64,000 bases of DNA from Streptomyces flaveolus (GCF_000716535.1 NZ_JNWV01000012.1:124001-188000), one strand, 5' to 3'. Positions 16,473 to 26,230 are shown, counted from the stretch's first letter. Numbers and translations are program-made. Notes: generated from the sequence alone by a model not told the origin.

Positions 16473-18218
16473 TCAGTTTCCGCTGCCGGAGCCGCCCAGG
16501 TCCTTGATCCAGCCACCGGCCTTGCCGATCCAGTCGGACATCTGCTCCCAGTAGCCCTTGCCGGTGCCGATCCAGTCCTGCAACGGGGTCAGCTCCCAGA
16601 TCAGCCAGCTCGCCACGATCAGGATGACGATCGTGAACAGGCAGCCCTTCAGACAGCCCAGCCCGGGGATCTTCATCGGGTTGGCGCTGCGCTGCCGCGG
16701 CTCCCGGGGTTCCCGCGCGGGCCGCTGCGGCGCGGGCGGGGCAGGGGGCGCGTACCGCTGCGGCTGCTGGGGCTGCTGCGGCGGGGCGTACTGCTGGGGC
16801 TGCTGCTGCGGATAGCCGTACCCGGCGCCCTGCCGGTTCTGCCGGCCGCGCGGCTGCGGTTGCTGCGGGCGGGGCTGCGGGGCCGGGCGCGGCTGCTGCT
16901 GGGGCCGGGCCACCTGCCGCTGAGGACGGCGGCGCAGCGGGTCCTCGTCCGGGTCCAGGTACTGGATCTGCGTCTGCTCGTTGCGGTCACGGGCGGCCCG
17001 TAGCTGGGTCTGCCACGGATGCGGCTGCTCGCCCTGCTGCCCCTGTCCCTGCTGGCCCTGGCCGTACTGGCCCTGCTGCTGGCCGTACTGACCCTGCTGG
17101 CCCTGCGGGACGGGCGGCAGGACCGCCGTCGGGTCCGCCGCGCCCGTGTTCGGGAGCACGGCGGTGGGGTCGGCGGCGCCGGCCGGGCCGCCGGTGTGCG
17201 GCAGCACGCTGGTCGCCGCATTCGGGTCGTACGCCCCCTGCGGCGCGTTCGTCGGCAGCACCTGCGTGGGGTCGGCGGCGCCGGGCACACCCGGGACGGC
17301 GGCCGGGGCCGGGTCGGGGGCGAGCAGCGCGCCGACACCCTCGGCGGCGGCGATCTGCGCGGCGTTCGCGTGCACCCCGACGCCCTCGGCGACGACCCGC
17401 AGCCCGCGCGCGAGGTTCTCGGCGCTCGGCCGCTCGTCCGGGTTCTTGCGCAGGCAGCGCTCTATGACCGTCCACAGCGGCTCGGGAACGGTGGAGGGGC
17501 GGCGCGGCTCGGCGCTCAGGTGCTGGTGCAGGACTTCGAGGGCGGAGCCGCCGGAGAACGGCGGACGGCCGGTGACCAGCTCGTACAGCAGGATGCCGGC
17601 GCCGTAGACGTCGACGGCGGAGGTCTGCGGGCGGCCCTCGGCGGACTCCGGCGCGACGTAGGCGGGCGTGCCGACGAACTCGTGGGTGCGGGTCAGCCCC
17701 GGGGAGTCGGCGAGGCGGGCGATGCCGAAGTCGGTCAGCATCGGGTGCATCTGGCCGCCGTGCTGCATGAGCAGCACGTTGGCGGGCTTCAGGTCGCGGT
17801 GGACGACGCCGTCGGCGTGGCTCGCGGCGAGCGCGTCGGCGATCTGGGCGGTCAGCAGGGCCGCGGCGACCGGGGTGAAGGGACCGTTCTCGCGCAGGTA
17901 GCGGTGCAGGTCGGGGCCGTCGACGAGGTCCATGACCAGCGCCAGCAGATCGCCCTCGACGACCAGGTCGCGGACCCGGACGATGTTCGGGTGGGTGAGC
18001 CGGAGCAGCACGGACCGCTCGCGCAGGAAGCGCATCACGATGTCCGGGTCGCTCGCCAGCTCCTCCTTCAGGACCTTGATCGCGACCGTCTCTCCCGGCT
18101 GTCCGGGCACGGCCGCCTCGGCGCCCGCGGTCTCGCGCTGGCGGGCACGCCAGACGGTGCCTGTGGCGCCGCGTCCGAGCGGTTCCTCAAGCAGGTACTT
18201 GCTGCCGACTGGCCGCAC
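16473..18218 (-). CDS. pkaA: Serine/threonine protein kinase, PkaA-like
   Basis: A 581-residue kinase starting at GTG 18218 behind GGGAG; upstream in-frame codons add an unlikely leader. The kinase domain (about 1-270) has GRGATGTVW, Lys48, HRDLKPAN (D142) and DFG (163-165). An unusually long linker follows (about 300-510), rich in Gln, Pro, Gly and Tyr, with three ADPTAVLP-type repeats that contain threonines and could be phospho-acceptor sites. A transmembrane helix (about 524-541) and an amphipathic Trp-rich outer tail end the protein. It matches PkaA (SCO2974 from memory), reported to affect secondary metabolism when overexpressed. Divergent from an FHA-domain gene. Confidence 0.87.
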   Translation of the reverse strand: MRPVGSKYLLEEPLGRGATGTVWRARQRETAGAEAAVPGQPGETVAIKVLKEELASDPDIVMRFLRERSVLLRLTHPNIVRVRDLVVEGDLLALVMDLVDGPDLHRYLRENGPFTPVAAALLTAQIADALAASHADGVVHRDLKPANVLLMQHGGQMHPMLTDFGIARLADSPGLTRTHEFVGTPAYVAPESAEGRPQTSAVDVYGAGILLYELVTGRPPFSGGSALEVLHQHLSAEPRRPSTVPEPLWTVIERCLRKNPDERPSAENLARGLRVVAEGVGVHANAAQIAAAEGVGALLAPDPAPAAVPGVPGAADPTQVLPTNAPQGAYDPNAATSVLPHTGGPAGAADPTAVLPNTGAADPTAVLPPVPQGQQGQYGQQQGQYGQGQQGQGQQGEQPHPWQTQLRAARDRNEQTQIQYLDPDEDPLRRRPQRQVARPQQQPRPAPQPRPQQPQPRGRQNRQGAGYGYPQQQPQQYAPPQQPQQPQRYAPPAPPAPQRPAREPREPRQRSANPMKIPGLGCLKGCLFTIVILIVASWLIWELTPLQDWIGTGKGYWEQMSDWIGKAGGWIKDLGGSGSGN

Positions 18219-18614
18219 GTCTCGCGCTCCCTGCTGGTTGCTGTTGCTTCGCTTGCCTGCGTTCCGGTGTTCCGACCCACTGTAGGCCGTGCTCCACGGC
18301 ACCACGCACGCGTTCACGACCACGTTCGCGGGCTCGACGGGAAGACGCGCGTCCCGGTCCGCTGGTTGCCGGGGATGGACGTGACCGATCTCAACTGATC
18401 GCCGGTGGCGTATTGGTCAGGCATTTTTGGGGGCAGAGCCGACCAATCAAGATCACTTCTGCCCGGGTCACGGGCGCGTTGTCGGTGGCAGGTGCGAGGA
18501 TGCGTGCAGCAGCTCCCTGGGATGCCTTCAGTGGCTGCTGGCCGACGTGCTCGTGTGGGGGTGGGGGGAAGTCCGCGCCCGCGCAGATCCGCGCAGAAGG
18601 GACCGCTGACGCCG
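18219..18614. other. Divergent intergenic region between pkaA and the FHA/FtsK gene
   Basis: About 396 bp with no convincing gene. It must carry the promoters of both flanking genes. An inverted repeat ATTGGTC (18412-18418) / GACCAAT (18441-18447) brackets an AT-rich stretch (CATTTTTGG) and is the only structured element I can see. Confidence 0.5.
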
Positions 18615-21600
18615 ATGCAGATCCGGCTGACCGTCGTAGACCCGCTCGGCCCGTCCCCGCAGCGGGGCCGCGCCGCGAGCCGCGACGTGCTGGTCACGGC
18701 TCCCGCGGGCACGGAGCTGGCCGCGGTCGCGTCGGCGCTGGCCGGGGCGGTCACCGGAGAGGGCGGCACGGGCCGGGAGGCCGGCGGCGCGTCCGTAGTG
18801 CTGTACGCGGGCACCGAGCGGCTCGACCCGCGCCGCAGCACCCTCGGCGAGCCTCCGCTGGTCGACGGCGCCGTGCTGTCCCTGGGCGCCCCGGCGGCAC
18901 CCGAGCCGCATCCCGAGCTGGACGACGCGCCGACCCAGTTGCACGTGGTCGCCGGCCCCGACGCGGGCGGGGTCCATCTGCTGCACGGCGGTCGGATCAC
19001 GGTCGGCCGCTCCGCCGACGCCGACGTCCCGCTGGACGACCCCGACGTCTCCCGTCTGCACTGCGTGGTCACCGTCGGCGCGGACGGCCTGGTCTCGGTC
19101 GCCGACCTCGGCTCCACGAACGGCACCTCCCTCGACGGCGTACGGGTGACGGAGCGGCCGGTACGGGTCCCCGCCGGGGGCCTGCTGCGGATCGGCGAGT
19201 CCGCCCTGCGGGTTACTCCGTCCGGGGGACCAGGGATGCGGGTGCGGACGGTGGCCGACGGGGAGGGGTGCGTGCGGGTTGCCGTGGGCGGGGAGCGCGG
19301 GCCGTCGGGTGCGGATCCGCTGGGCCCCGGATCCGCGGGCCCCGGCACCGGGCGGTCGCCGTCGGCGGGTGCGGCTGATCGGGGGCGCGGCGCGGGGCCG
19401 GCTGCTGCGCCTGGTGCGGGTGGCCCCGGCGGGGCGGGAGCGGCTTCCGGCGCCGGTGGTGGGTACGGCGGGGCAGGAAGCGCGGCCCGGGGCGCGGGGT
19501 ACTCCCCCGACGCCGGGGCACCTTCCGCCGGTGGGCGTTCCGGTGCGCGGGGGTCCTCCGGGAGCGCCCAGCACGCCTACGACCCCCACGGCACCGCCGG
19601 CTGGGACGCGGGGGCCCAGGAGCACCGGCGCGGGCAGTCGCCCGTGGTGCCGGGGCAGGCCGGCGCGCCCGGCGTGGAGAGCCGGAGCGAAGGCTTCACC
19701 GGTGCGCCCGGCGCGGCGTCCGGCGGGGACACCCACGCGGGCCGGTTCGGCGTCGCCGGTACCGGTGACGAGGACGCGCGGGCGCGCGGGCGCAAGGGAA
19801 CCCCGCTCAGGGGCACCGACCTCCCGCAGGGCGTCCGGCGGCGCGGGCTCGGCGCCTGGGCGCGTCGGCTGGCGGGCGGGCGCGGGGAGCAGCCGGCCGG
19901 TCCGGAGTCGTACGACGGTACGGCCGCCCCCGCCGGTGACACCCCCGCGGCCGATGTGCCACGGCAGCCCGAGACCTGGCCGGACCCGGCCGCACTGCTG
20001 CTCACCGCGCTGGGCCCCGGGCCGCGGCTGTGGGAGCGCGGGCCGGGGCACCCCGAGGCGCTGACCGTACGGCTCGGCACGGCCGACCGGAGCACGCCGG
20101 ACGGCTCGGACCTGCTGCCGGCGGTGCCGGTGACGGCCGCGCTGCGGGAGGCGGGCGCGCTGGGCCTGGCCGGTCCGCGCCCCCGGCTGTCCGGGCTGGC
20201 CCGCGCGGTGCTGGCCCAGCTCGCCGCGCTGCACTCACCCGACCTGCTGGAGATCGTGCTGATCAGCGCGGACCACTCGCGGCCGGTCGTGGACCGTACG
20301 GCCGAGTGGGCCTGGCTGGGCTGGCTCCCGCACGTCCGGCCGGGCCACGGCCAGGACTGCCGGCTGCTGCTGGCCTACGACCGTGAGCAGGCGGCGGCCC
20401 GCGTGGAGGAACTGCTGCGCCGGGTGGAGGACCACGCGGCGACGGGCCGTACGACGGCCCACCCGACGCCCGCGCGCGACGCGGCTCCCACGGCGGGTAC
20501 GACGAGCGCCCAGGGGCCGACCGCGACCTCCGGCGCTCCGACCGCCCCGGGCCCGGCCGGCACCGGCGCCCACCACGGACCGGACGCCTCCCCCAGAACC
20601 TACGGGACGTACGGGACCTATGGCGGCCCGGGACACGCGGTGCGCCCCGCCGCCCCCGAGGGCCCCGGGGACACGCCGGACGCCGGAGGCCCCGGCGCGC
20701 CCACCGCTCCCGCTTCTCCCGCTCACGCCGAACCCCCCACCCGTCGCCCCTCCTGGGCCAAGGAAGCCCCCGGTGCCGGTGGTGGCTTCGCCGGACCGTT
20801 CACCGTTGTCGTCGTGGACGGCGACCCGGGCGGGGCCGCGCTGCGGGAGGCGCTCGCGCGGCTGGCCGCGGCCGGCCCGCGGGCCGGGGTCCACGTGGTG
20901 TGTCTCGCCGAGACCCCGACCGCGTCGCCCGCCTCCCCGGTGGCGGAGACGTACGAGGCCGCCTGCGCGGTGACGCCGACGTTCCGGCACTGCGGTGCCG
21001 TGGCGCTGCTCAGCGGAGACGTCGCCGCCACGCTGCGGCTGATGCGGGTCGCGCCGGGCGGCCCCGTCGCCCCCGGTTCGCCCGCCACCGTCGACGCGGT
21101 CTCCGCCGCCTGGGCGGAGCGGTTCGCGCGGGCACTCGCACCGCTGCGTCCGGACGGCCCCGCCGGCGAGCACCACGCGCGCGTGGCCACGCCACTGCCC
21201 CAGTCGGCCCGCCTGCTGGACGAGTTGGGGCTGGCCCGGGCCACCCCGGCGTCGCTGATGGCCCGCTGGGCCGACGCGGCCGACGACACGCGGTCGCTGG
21301 GCGGGCGGGCCCGCGCGGTACTGGGTGCCGGGCCGCGCGGGCCGGTCACCGTGGACCTCGTGGCCGACGGGCCGCATCTGCTGATCGAGGGGCCGGCCGG
21401 CAGCGGCCGTACCGAGCTGCTGCGGGCCGTGGTCGCCTCGCTGGCCGCGGCCGAGCGGCCGGACCGGCTGGCCATGGTCCTGCTCGACGGCAGGGACGGG
21501 GTCGGCACGGGCGCCGGCCGCGGCGAGGGCCTGCGCGTGTGCACGGACATACCGCACGTGACCACGCACCTCATCGCCAACGACCCCGTGCGCATGCGGG

Positions 21601-22337
21601 AGTTCGCGCAGTCGCTGGCCGCCGAGCTCAAGCGCCGGGCGGAGCTGCTGGGCCGGACCGACTTCGCCCAGTGGCACGCCGGGCAGGAGGTCTCCGGCCG
21701 GTTGGTCACCCAGCGCACGCCCCACCCCGGTTCCGCGCCCTCCGGTGACATCGAGACGCCCCCCAGCTCCACCCTCCGGCTGCGGCCGGGCGCCGCCGCC
21801 CGGCAGCGGGCCGCGGCCGTGTCGCCGTTGCCCCGGCTGGTGGTGGTCGTGGACGACCTGGACGCGCTGGTCTCCCCGGCGCTCGGCTCGCCGGGCCGGC
21901 CCGCCGCCGGGTCGGTGATACGGGCGCTGGAGGCGGTGGCCCGGGAGGGCGAGCGGCTCGGCGTCCACCTGGTGGCGGCGGCCGGGACCGGCGGCCGTAC
22001 GGCGGAGTCCGAGCCGGCGCGCCGGGCCGCGCTGCGCGTCACGCTGGACGCCCCGCAGCCGGGCCCGGACCAGCCGGCGCCGGGCCGGGGCGCGCTGGCG
22101 TACGCGGACGGGCGGGCCACCGGTTTCCAGGGCGGCCGGGTGACGGGCCGTATCCCGCGGACCGCGACCCAGCGGCCCACGGTCGTCCCGCTGGACTGGG
22201 AGCGCATGGGCGATCCGCCGACCCGCCGGCCCGTGCGGGAGCTGGGCAACGGCCCGACCGACCTGGCGCTGCTGGCGAGCGCGGTGGAGCGGGCGGCCCG
22301 GGAGGTCGCGGCGGCGCAGGTGCCCTCGCTCCTCTGA
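18615..22337 (+). CDS. FHA-domain protein fused to FtsK/SpoIIIE-EccC-like ATPase
   Basis: A 1240-residue cytoplasmic protein starting at ATG 18615. Residues 1-95 are a ubiquitin-like or N-terminal EccC-type segment. About 110-195 form an FHA phosphothreonine-binding domain with GR (131-132), S146-R-L-H149 and STNG (167-170). A Gly/Ala/Pro-rich disordered linker (210-450) follows, then FtsK-like regions; the last has Walker A GPAGSGRTE (about 925-933) and Walker B LVVVVDD (about 1074). No transmembrane segment is obvious, unlike true FtsK. FHA plus FtsK ATPase resembles type VII secretion motors, but no WXG100 or EccB/D gene is nearby. Being divergent from two Thr kinases suggests that it reads their phosphorylation. 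Confidence 0.85.
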   Translation: MQIRLTVVDPLGPSPQRGRAASRDVLVTAPAGTELAAVASALAGAVTGEGGTGREAGGASVVLYAGTERLDPRRSTLGEPPLVDGAVLSLGAPAAPEPHPELDDAPTQLHVVAGPDAGGVHLLHGGRITVGRSADADVPLDDPDVSRLHCVVTVGADGLVSVADLGSTNGTSLDGVRVTERPVRVPAGGLLRIGESALRVTPSGGPGMRVRTVADGEGCVRVAVGGERGPSGADPLGPGSAGPGTGRSPSAGAADRGRGAGPAAAPGAGGPGGAGAASGAGGGYGGAGSAARGAGYSPDAGAPSAGGRSGARGSSGSAQHAYDPHGTAGWDAGAQEHRRGQSPVVPGQAGAPGVESRSEGFTGAPGAASGGDTHAGRFGVAGTGDEDARARGRKGTPLRGTDLPQGVRRRGLGAWARRLAGGRGEQPAGPESYDGTAAPAGDTPAADVPRQPETWPDPAALLLTALGPGPRLWERGPGHPEALTVRLGTADRSTPDGSDLLPAVPVTAALREAGALGLAGPRPRLSGLARAVLAQLAALHSPDLLEIVLISADHSRPVVDRTAEWAWLGWLPHVRPGHGQDCRLLLAYDREQAAARVEELLRRVEDHAATGRTTAHPTPARDAAPTAGTTSAQGPTATSGAPTAPGPAGTGAHHGPDASPRTYGTYGTYGGPGHAVRPAAPEGPGDTPDAGGPGAPTAPASPAHAEPPTRRPSWAKEAPGAGGGFAGPFTVVVVDGDPGGAALREALARLAAAGPRAGVHVVCLAETPTASPASPVAETYEAACAVTPTFRHCGAVALLSGDVAATLRLMRVAPGGPVAPGSPATVDAVSAAWAERFARALAPLRPDGPAGEHHARVATPLPQSARLLDELGLARATPASLMARWADAADDTRSLGGRARAVLGAGPRGPVTVDLVADGPHLLIEGPAGSGRTELLRAVVASLAAAERPDRLAMVLLDGRDGVGTGAGRGEGLRVCTDIPHVTTHLIANDPVRMREFAQSLAAELKRRAELLGRTDFAQWHAGQEVSGRLVTQRTPHPGSAPSGDIETPPSSTLRLRPGAAARQRAAAVSPLPRLVVVVDDLDALVSPALGSPGRPAAGSVIRALEAVAREGERLGVHLVAAAGTGGRTAESEPARRAALRVTLDAPQPGPDQPAPGRGALAYADGRATGFQGGRVTGRIPRTATQRPTVVPLDWERMGDPPTRRPVRELGNGPTDLALLASAVERAAREVAAAQVPSLL

Positions 22338-22569
22338 CGGCGCCCGTCACCCCTCCAGATGAACCCGGCCTCTCCCCGGCGAAGCGGCCCTCTCCCCGCG
22401 CCGTCGGATGTCCGCGGGCATGCACCCCTGGTCACGAGCCGGTCACGATGAGCCGGTGGACACCGCAGGCGCTCTTGCCCACCCGTCGCGGCCCGGCGTA
22501 CACCGGACCGCACGGGACAGAGTTCTGACGTTCAACAGCGTTCAACGGAGAACGACGAACGGGGAAGTG

Positions 22570-23952
22570 ATGCGCAGCAAGAGCAGCACGTTCCGGACAC
22601 ACAGGGCCGTCACCACACTCGCCGCACTGCTCACGGGGGCGCTCGCGCTCACCGCCTGCTCCGGCAGTGACGACGACAAGAAGGACAACGGGGACAAGAG
22701 CAGCGGGGCCGCCGCCGGCTCCACCGTCAACCTGCCGAAGCTGAACGGCGCCCATCTGGAGGTGGCCGCCGTCTGGACCGGCGGGGAGCAGGCCAACTTC
22801 AAGAAGGTCCTCGCCGAGTTCGAGAAGCGGACCGGCGCCAAGGTCACCTTCGTGCCCGCGCAGGACCCGATCATCAACTTCCTCGGTTCGAAGATCGCGG
22901 GCGGCCAGCCGCCGGACGTGGCGCTGCTGCCGCAGCCCGGCGCGATCAAGCAGGCCGTCGAGAAGGGCTGGGCCAAACCGCTCGGGGCCGAGGCCCAGCA
23001 GGAGCTGGCGAAGAACTACTCGCAGGGCTGGCAGGACATCGGCAAGGTCGGCGGCAAGCAGTACGGCGTGTACTACAAGGCCGCCAACAAGTCGCTGATC
23101 TGGTACAACGCCAAGGTCTTCGAGAACGCGGGCGCCCAGGAGCCGAAGACCTGGAAGGACCTGCTGACCGCGTCGCAGGCGGTGTACGACTCGGGTGTCA
23201 CCCCGTTCTCGGTGGCCGGCGCGGACGGCTGGCCGCTGACCGACTGGTTCGAGAACGTGTACCTGTCGCAGGCGGGGCCGGAGAAGTACGACCAGCTCGC
23301 CCAGCACAAGATCAAGTGGACCGATCCGTCGGTGAAGCAGGCGCTGACCACCCTCGCCCAGATCTGGGGCAAGAAGGACTACCTGGCCGGCGGCCAGAAG
23401 GGCGCGCTGCAGACGGAGTTCCCGCAGTCGGTCACCCAGACCTTCACCGGTGGCGACCAGCCGAAGTCCGCGATGGTGTACGAGGGCGACTTCGTGCAGG
23501 TGAACATCGGGGAGACCAAGGCGAAGGTGGGCACGGACGCGAAGGTGTTCCCGTTCCCGGCGGTCGGGCAGTCGGCGCCGGTGGTCTCCGGCGGTGACGC
23601 GGCGGTGATCCTGAAGGACTCCAAGGCGGCGCAGGCCCTCGCCACCTTCCTCGCCTCCCCGGACGCGGCCACGATCCAGGCGAAGCTCGGCGGGTACCTC
23701 TCGCCGAACAAGAACGTGCCGATCTCCGCGTACCCGAACGCGGTGCAGCAGAAGATCGCCAAGGCCCTGATCGCGTCCGGCGACGACTTCCGCTTCGACA
23801 TGTCCGACCAGGCCCCGCAGGCCTTCGGCGGGACGCCCGGCAAGGGCGAGTGGAAGGACCTCCAGGACTTCCTGAAGAACCCGCAGGACGTCGCGGGCGC
23901 CCAGGCGAAGCTGGAGAAGGACGCGGCGGCGGCGTACGGGAACGGGGGCTGA
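22570..23952 (+). CDS. ABC transporter extracellular sugar-binding lipoprotein
   Basis: A 460-residue family 1 solute-binding protein. It has a lipoprotein signal with lipobox LTAC (Cys30), then a charged SDDDKKDN linker and the mature sugar-binding fold (VWTGGEQANFKKVLAEFEKR, later GGQPPDVALLPQPG). The start ATG 22570 has GGGGAAG just upstream. It should deliver an oligosaccharide to the two permeases encoded immediately downstream (8 bp). There is no ATPase gene in the operon, so the importer probably uses a shared MsiK-type ATPase, as is usual in Streptomyces. A direct repeat GTTCAAC (22530 and 22540) precedes it. Confidence 0.92.
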   Translation: MRSKSSTFRTHRAVTTLAALLTGALALTACSGSDDDKKDNGDKSSGAAAGSTVNLPKLNGAHLEVAAVWTGGEQANFKKVLAEFEKRTGAKVTFVPAQDPIINFLGSKIAGGQPPDVALLPQPGAIKQAVEKGWAKPLGAEAQQELAKNYSQGWQDIGKVGGKQYGVYYKAANKSLIWYNAKVFENAGAQEPKTWKDLLTASQAVYDSGVTPFSVAGADGWPLTDWFENVYLSQAGPEKYDQLAQHKIKWTDPSVKQALTTLAQIWGKKDYLAGGQKGALQTEFPQSVTQTFTGGDQPKSAMVYEGDFVQVNIGETKAKVGTDAKVFPFPAVGQSAPVVSGGDAAVILKDSKAAQALATFLASPDAATIQAKLGGYLSPNKNVPISAYPNAVQQKIAKALIASGDDFRFDMSDQAPQAFGGTPGKGEWKDLQDFLKNPQDVAGAQAKLEKDAAAAYGNGG

Positions 23953-23959
23953 TCCGGTC

Positions 23960-25303
23960 ATGGCGTCGGCAGCGGCGGCCGGGGCCCCACCGGGCCCCGC
24001 CGCGCCCCGCAGTCGCAAGAGCGTGACCGGCACCCGCAGGACCGTGGCGGTGCTGTTCCTGCTGCCCGCGCTGGTGCTGCTGGGCGCGCTCGTGGTCTAC
24101 CCGATCGGGTACTCGCTCGTCCGCAGTTTCTACAACGCCTCCGGCGACGGCTTCGCCGGGTTCGACAACTACCAGACCCTCTTCACCGACGACGGCATCC
24201 GCACCGCGCTGAAGAACAACGTCCTGTGGGTGGTGTTCGCGCCGACGGTCTCCACCGCGCTCGGCCTGGTCTTCGCGGTGCTGACCGAACGGGTGCGCTG
24301 GGGAACGGCGTTCAAGCTGGTCGTCTTCATGCCGATGGCGATCTCGATGCTGGCCGCCGGGATCATCTTCCGGCTGGTGTACGACCAGGACCCGGACAAG
24401 GGCGTCGCGAACGCGGTGTGGGTGGGCGTGCATGACACGTTCGCGCAGTCGTCGGCGTTCCCGAAGGCGCACCCGGGCCGTGAATCGCCGCTGGTGGCAC
24501 AGGGCGGGGGCTTCGTCACCAAGGCCGCCGTGCGCGCCGGGCAGCCGGTCGCCCTGCCGCTCGTCGGCGTCGCCCCGGACCAGTTGCCGGACGACGCGAA
24601 GAAGGCCGCCGCCGCGCGGCCGGAGCCGGGGAAGGTCACCGGCACCACCTGGCAGGACTTCACCCGGGGCAAGGGCGTCGGCAAGCTCGGCGCGCCCGAT
24701 CCGTCCGAGGTGGGCTATGCCGGGATGCGGATCGAGGCGGTGAAGGACGGCAAGGTGGTCGCCTCGGCGAAGGCTTCCGCCGACGGCACCTTCACCCTGC
24801 CCGCGGCGGCCGACGGGGCGCGGCTCCGGCTGCCGGCGAGCAACTTCAGGGAGCCGTACAACGGGGTCGACTGGCTCGGCCCGGCGCTGGTCACCCCGGC
24901 GATCATCGGCTCGTACGTGTGGATGTGGGCGGGCTTCGCGATGGTGCTGATCGCGGCCGGGCTCGCGGGCGTGCCCCGGGAGCTGCTGGAGGCGGCCCGG
25001 GTGGACGGCGCCACCGAGTGGCAGGTGTTCCGCAAGGTCACCGTGCCGTTGCTGGCGCCGGTGCTGGCGGTCGTCGTCGTCACGCTGATGATCAATGTGC
25101 TGAAGGTGTTCGACCTGGTGTTCATCATCGCGCCGGGCTCCTCCCAGGACGACGCGAACGTGCTGGCGCTGGAGCTTTACCGCAAGGGCTTCGCGGAGGG
25201 CCAGCCGGGCGTCGCGAGCGCGATCTCGGTGTTCTTGCTGCTGCTGGTGATCCCGGTGATGCTGTTCAACATTCGTCGGCTCAGGCGGGAGGTACGGCGA
25301 TGA
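23960..25303 (+). CDS. ABC sugar permease (MalF-type) with a large extracytoplasmic insertion
   Basis: A 447-residue binding-protein-dependent permease. TM1 is at about 27-50, then three more helices to about residue 140. The EAA loop EAARVDGATEWQVFRKV is near 343. About 140 residues (160-300) are inserted where relatives have a 20-30-residue outer loop. The insert ends in a short beta-rich module (GMRIEAVKDGKVVASAKAS, then DGTFTLP) that looks like a carboxypeptidase-regulatory or SpaA-type sandwich. The permease frame is intact on both sides, so this is an insertion within a functional gene rather than damage. It overlaps the next permease by the ATGA junction. Confidence 0.92.
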   Translation: MASAAAAGAPPGPAAPRSRKSVTGTRRTVAVLFLLPALVLLGALVVYPIGYSLVRSFYNASGDGFAGFDNYQTLFTDDGIRTALKNNVLWVVFAPTVSTALGLVFAVLTERVRWGTAFKLVVFMPMAISMLAAGIIFRLVYDQDPDKGVANAVWVGVHDTFAQSSAFPKAHPGRESPLVAQGGGFVTKAAVRAGQPVALPLVGVAPDQLPDDAKKAAAARPEPGKVTGTTWQDFTRGKGVGKLGAPDPSEVGYAGMRIEAVKDGKVVASAKASADGTFTLPAAADGARLRLPASNFREPYNGVDWLGPALVTPAIIGSYVWMWAGFAMVLIAAGLAGVPRELLEAARVDGATEWQVFRKVTVPLLAPVLAVVVVTLMINVLKVFDLVFIIAPGSSQDDANVLALELYRKGFAEGQPGVASAISVFLLLLVIPVMLFNIRRLRREVRR

Positions 25304-26208
25304 CGGCGACCGCCGGAAGCATCGGGAAGGCCGACCCGGTCGGGGCGGTGAAGGCCAGACGGTCGGTCGCGTCCCGGATCGCGGAGCGGCTGAGCGGCGG
25401 GCTGGTCCGCGTGGTCCTGATCGTCGTGGGCCTGTTCTGGCTGGTGCCGACCATCGGCCTGCTCATCTCCTCGCTGCGCACCCCGCAGGACATGAGCGCG
25501 AGCGGCTGGTGGACGGTGTTCACCAAGCCGTCCCAGCTCACCGTGGACAGCTACCAGAAGCTGCTGGAGAACTCCGACATCACCAACTCCCTGGTGAACA
25601 CGGTGCTGATCACGGTCCCGGCGACCGTCCTGGTCGTGGTGGTCGGGGCGCTCGCCGGGTACGCGTTCGCGTGGATGGAGTTCCCGGGCCGGGACTGGTG
25701 GTTCCTGGGCGTGGTGAGCCTGCTGGTGGTGCCCGTGCAGGTGGCGCTGATCCCGATCGCCGAACTGTTCGGCAAGATCGGGCTGTTCGGGACGATCCTC
25801 GGGGTGATCCTGTTCCACACCGGCTTCGGTCTGCCGTTCGCGGTGTTCCTGCTGCGGAACTTCTTCGCGGAGATCCCGCGCGAGCTGCTGGAGGCGGCCC
25901 GGCTGGACGGCGCCGGTGAACTCCGGCTGTTCGCACGGGTGGTGATGCCGCTCGGCGGGCCGGCCATCGCGAGCCTCGGCATCTTCCAGTTCCTGTGGGT
26001 GTGGAACGACATGCTGGTGGCGCTGGTGTTCACCAAGTCGGGCACCCAGCCGATCACGGTGGCGTTGCAGACGCAGGTACGGCAGTTCGGCAACAACATC
26101 GACGTGCTGGCGCCCGGCGCGTTCATCTCCATGGTGATCCCGCTGGCCGTGTTCTTCGCGTTCCAGCGGCAGTTCGTGTCCGGGGTGATGGCGGGGGCGG
26201 TCAAGTAG
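25300..26208 (+). CDS. ABC sugar permease (MalG-type)
   Basis: A 302-residue inner-membrane permease with six predicted helices and the EAA loop EAARLDGAGELRLFARVVMP. Its ATG overlaps the stop of the first permease (ATGA), so translation is coupled. It forms the heterodimeric channel of the importer with the preceding gene. A strong terminator follows 22 bp after the stop, closing a three-gene operon without an ATPase. Confidence 0.94.
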   Translation: MTATAGSIGKADPVGAVKARRSVASRIAERLSGGLVRVVLIVVGLFWLVPTIGLLISSLRTPQDMSASGWWTVFTKPSQLTVDSYQKLLENSDITNSLVNTVLITVPATVLVVVVGALAGYAFAWMEFPGRDWWFLGVVSLLVVPVQVALIPIAELFGKIGLFGTILGVILFHTGFGLPFAVFLLRNFFAEIPRELLEAARLDGAGELRLFARVVMPLGGPAIASLGIFQFLWVWNDMLVALVFTKSGTQPITVALQTQVRQFGNNIDVLAPGAFISMVIPLAVFFAFQRQFVSGVMAGAVK

Positions 26209-26230
26209 CCGCGGAAGGGGTGTCTCGCGC

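Noticed and set aside
18615..22337. Type VII secretion locus
   Set aside because: Only the EccC-like ATPase is present; no WXG100, EccB, EccD, EccE or MycP gene is nearby.
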